A DNA stretch of 64,000 nt from Melaminivora sp034675505 (GTDB lineage: Bacteria; Pseudomonadota; Gammaproteobacteria; Burkholderiales; Burkholderiaceae_C), in contig JAUCDD010000025.1 in the NCBI GenBank assembly GCA_034675505.1, positions 186,001 through 250,000 on the forward strand, written 5' to 3'. Under the pieces are notes generated by a model that was given only the letters and a program-made list of their open reading frames with translations, was not told where the DNA came from and searched no databases. A program made the position numbers and the translations under genes. This document shows positions 61,274-64,000 of this stretch, piece by piece; the first letter of the stretch is position 1, and each line of letters begins with the position of its first letter.

Positions 61274-64000
61274 ATGGACATCGACGCTTTGCGGCGCCAA
61301 GCCCGCATGACGCCCCTGTGGGGCATGTTGCTGTACCTGGCGGCGGGTGCCGCCTGGGTGGCTGCGGGCGACTGGCTGCTCGACCGCTGGCTGCACGGCA
61401 GCGAGCACATGCGCTGGTGGCAGTCGTTCAAGGGCTGGCTGTTCGTGCTGGCCAGCAGCCTGCTGGCCGGGTGGCTGCTGGCGCGCATGCGCCGCGCCGA
61501 GCAGCTGCGCTCGGCGCTGTCGCATGAGCTGGCGCAGGTCGCGCATCACGCCCCGGCCGGCATCGCGCGCGTCGATCCGCACAGCCTGGCCACGCTGTGG
61601 GCCAACGACCGGCTGTGCGGCTGGCTAGGGCTGTCGCTGGAGGCGCTGCGCGGGCAGCCTTTGCGCGACCTGGTGCAGCCGGCAGACCTGGCGCAGGCCC
61701 GCCGGCAGCTGCAGGCGCTGCTGACCGGGCGCATCCAGCACTACCAGTGCGAGTGCCCGCGCCGCCCGGCCGGCGGCGGCGAGCCCATGCCGGTGCTGTG
61801 CAACGTCAGCCTGGTGCCGGGCGCGGTGGGCATGCCGGCGCACCTGGTGTGCGTGCTGCAGGACACGGGCGAGGTCGGCGCCGCCCGCGCTGCGCTCACG
61901 CACAGCCAGCACGTGCTGGGCCTGGCGCTTTCGGGCAGCGGCAGCGGCCTGTGGGACTGGGACCTGGCCCGCCAGCGCTCGACCGACTCGCCCAGCCTGC
62001 TGCAGCTGCTGCGCCACCAGGGCCCGCCGCCCGAGGAGGGCAGCCTGCTGCTGGCGCGCCTGCACGCGGACGACCGCGAGCGCATCCAGGCCGCGGTGGA
62101 CCGTGCCATCGCCAGCGGCCAGCCCTTCGACGAGACCGCGCGCCTGCAGCGCTTCGACGGGACCTGGTGCTGGTTCCATGCGCGCGGCCAGCGCCACCCT
62201 GGACGCGCACGGCCAGCCCGAGTGCTTCTCCGGCATCCTGACCGACCTGAGCGCGCGCCGCGCCGCCGAGGAGCGCCAGCGCCTGGCCGCCACGGTGGTG
62301 GACAACACCATCGAGGGCGTGGTGGTGACCGACGCGGACAACCACATCCTGTCGGTGAACGCCGCATTCACGCGGCTGCTGGGCTACACCGAGCAGGAGC
62401 TGCAGGGCCTGACGCCGCGCGTGTTCAAGTCCGGCCGGCACGACAAGGCCTTCTACCAGGCGATGTGGGACAGCATGGCGCGCACCGGCCACTGGCAGGG
62501 CGAGATCTGGAACCGGCGCAAGAACGGCGAGATCTTTCCCGAGCGCATGTCGTTGTCCGCGGTGCAGGACGCGCAGGGCGCGGTCACGCACTACGTGTGC
62601 ATGTTCACCGACATCTCCGAGGGAAAAGCGCCAGCACGAGCGGCTGGAGTTCCTGGCGCATTGCGACCCCCTCACCGGGCTGCCCAACCGGCTGCATTTC
62701 GGCGAGCAGCTGCACGACGTGGTGCTGCAGGCGCAGCGCAGCGGCGAGCAGCTGGCCGTGCTGCTGCTGAACCTGGACCGCTTCAAGGATGTCAACGGCA
62801 GCTGGGGCCACGCGGTGGGCGATCAGGTGCTGCAGCACATCTCCACCCAAGTGCGCTCGGCGCTGCGCCCGGGCGACCTGATAGCGCGCCTGGCGGGCGA
62901 CGAGATCGCGGTGGTGGCGCGCCACCTGCGCCACGAAGACGGCGCCGCCGCCATGGCCCGCAACCTGATCCAGGTGGCCGCGCGCCCCTGGCACTCGCCC
63001 GACGGCATGGCCGTGGTGGTGGGCGCCAGCGTGGGCATCTGCATGTTCCCGGAGCACGCGGCCAGCGCCCAGCTGCTGCTGCAGGGCGCGCACGCCGCCG
63101 TCTATGGCGCCAAGGCGCTGGGGCGCGGGGGCTTCTGCTTTTTCTCCGAGCAGATGACGCAGGCCGCGCGCGAGCGGCTGCAGATCGAGGCGCGGCTGCG
63201 CGCGGCGCTGGCGCTGGGGCACCTGCGCCTGCACTACCAGCCGCAGGTGGACGTGGCCAGCGGGCGCATCGTCGGCGCCGAGGCGCTGGTGCGCTGGCTG
63301 GACCCCGAGGAGGGGCTGATCGCGCCGGTGCGCTTCATCCCGGTGGCCGAGAGCTCGGGCGTGATTGGCGCGCTGGGCGCCTGGGTGTTGCGCGAGGCCT
63401 GCCGCCAGGGCCGCGCCTGGCGCGACGCCGGCCTGCCCGAGCTGCGCATCGCGGTCAACGTCTCGCCGCGCCAGTTCCAGCTGCACGACGTGGCCGGCAG
63501 CACCGCGCAGGCGCTGGCCGAGAGCGGCTTTTCCGCCCGCTGCCTGGAGCTCGAGCTGACCGAGACGGCACTGGCCGAGCGCCCCGAGGAGGCGCGCCAG
63601 ACGCTGCTGGCGCTGCACGCGCTGGGCGTGCACATCGCGGTGGATGACTTCGGCACCGGCTACTCGTCGCTGGCGCACCTGAAGCGCTTTCCCATCGACG
63701 TGCTGAGATCGACCAGGGCTTCATCCGCGACATCCCGGCCAGCGCCGACGACATGGCCATCAGCGCCGCCATCATCGCCATGGGCCACAGCCTGGGGCTG
63801 CAGGTGGTGGCGGAAGGGGTGGGAGACGCCCGCGCAGCTGGCCTTCCTGCAGGGCCGCGGCTGCGACCTGTACCAGGGCTGGCTGTGCAGCCGGGCGCTG
63901 CCGGCCGACGACTTCGCCGCCCGTGGCGCGCCAGCCTTCAGCGCGGCGCCGATGCCGGCGCCGGCCAGCGCGCGCGCAGCCCGGCGCAGTAGTCCTCAGC
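61274..64000 (+). CDS. Membrane PAS-GGDEF-EAL protein, several frameshifts, runs off the window
   Basis: Probably a cyclic di-GMP phosphodiesterase. Two N-terminal membrane helices (about 14-32 and 52-70), PAS-like sensor domains, a PAS ending MFTDISE, then GGDEF and EAL. The GGDEF site reads AGDEI, so the cyclase part is likely inactive. The EAL part keeps EALVRW, NVSPRQF, ELTETAL, DDFGTGYSSL, KIDQGF and VVAEGVE-type residues and should work. The frame breaks at 62192, 62621-62623, 63706 and 63821-63823, each repaired by one base; homology resumes each time. No stop is reached at 64000. Confidence 0.85.

Overview
The window is a 64 kb piece of a GC-rich betaproteobacterial chromosome, most like the family Comamonadaceae (Acidovorax, Alicycliphilus, Melaminivora and relatives). 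This rests on the very high GC content with G/C-ending codons, the proteins themselves (SecY, RpoA, PilT/PilU, OxyR), a rsmI / yraN-diaA-dolP neighbourhood, a glycerol ABC transporter instead of glpF, and GC-rich palindromic intergenic repeats. No rRNA, CRISPR array, prophage or intact insertion sequence was seen.

Layout: 1-8.3 kb holds the end of trpC, a membrane diguanylate cyclase, ung, a gamma-glutamyltransferase, queA and an HD-GYP protein. 8.5-14.3 kb holds recG, oxyR-dps, ubiA and proC. 14.4-24.8 kb is a complete glycerol regulon: glpR-glpK diverge from glpSTPQUV-glpD around an AT-rich operator with 10-bp repeats. 24.8-34.1 kb is the spc and alpha ribosomal-protein cluster (rplN to rplQ, with secY and rpoA), closed by an initiator tRNA and a strong terminator. 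It is not preceded by the S10 operon and lacks infA. 34.1-40.8 kb holds rsmI, yraN-diaA-dolP, a hydroxyacid dehydrogenase, pilU, pilT and yggS. 40.9-51.1 kb holds an acyl-CoA ligase, a one-chain biotin-dependent carboxylase, a class V aminotransferase, a DUF445 protein, a small secreted protein, a 266-bp MITE-like element and a glcD-type oxidase. 51.2-57.9 kb is an IclR-controlled operon (SDR, FAH-family hydrolase and a polar-amino-acid-type ABC importer) plus a LysR regulator. 57.9-60.4 kb is a lower-GC type II restriction-modification island resembling Eco29kI, with a small ribbon-helix-helix gene ahead of the methyltransferase and a palindrome over its promoter. 60.4 kb to the end holds purU and a PAS-GGDEF-EAL protein that runs off the edge.

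Two points apply throughout. First, at least twelve genes or gene parts are split by single-base frameshifts, mostly in short homopolymers. They include rplQ, ung and ubiA, so they are more likely sequence errors than pseudogenes, and I annotate these genes as whole. Second, a ~55-bp interspersed repeat with fixed internal spacing occurs seven times, twice inside open reading frames (recG and the carboxylase). With the MITE, the RHH-linked restriction system and a possible infA remnant, these are the most unusual signals here.
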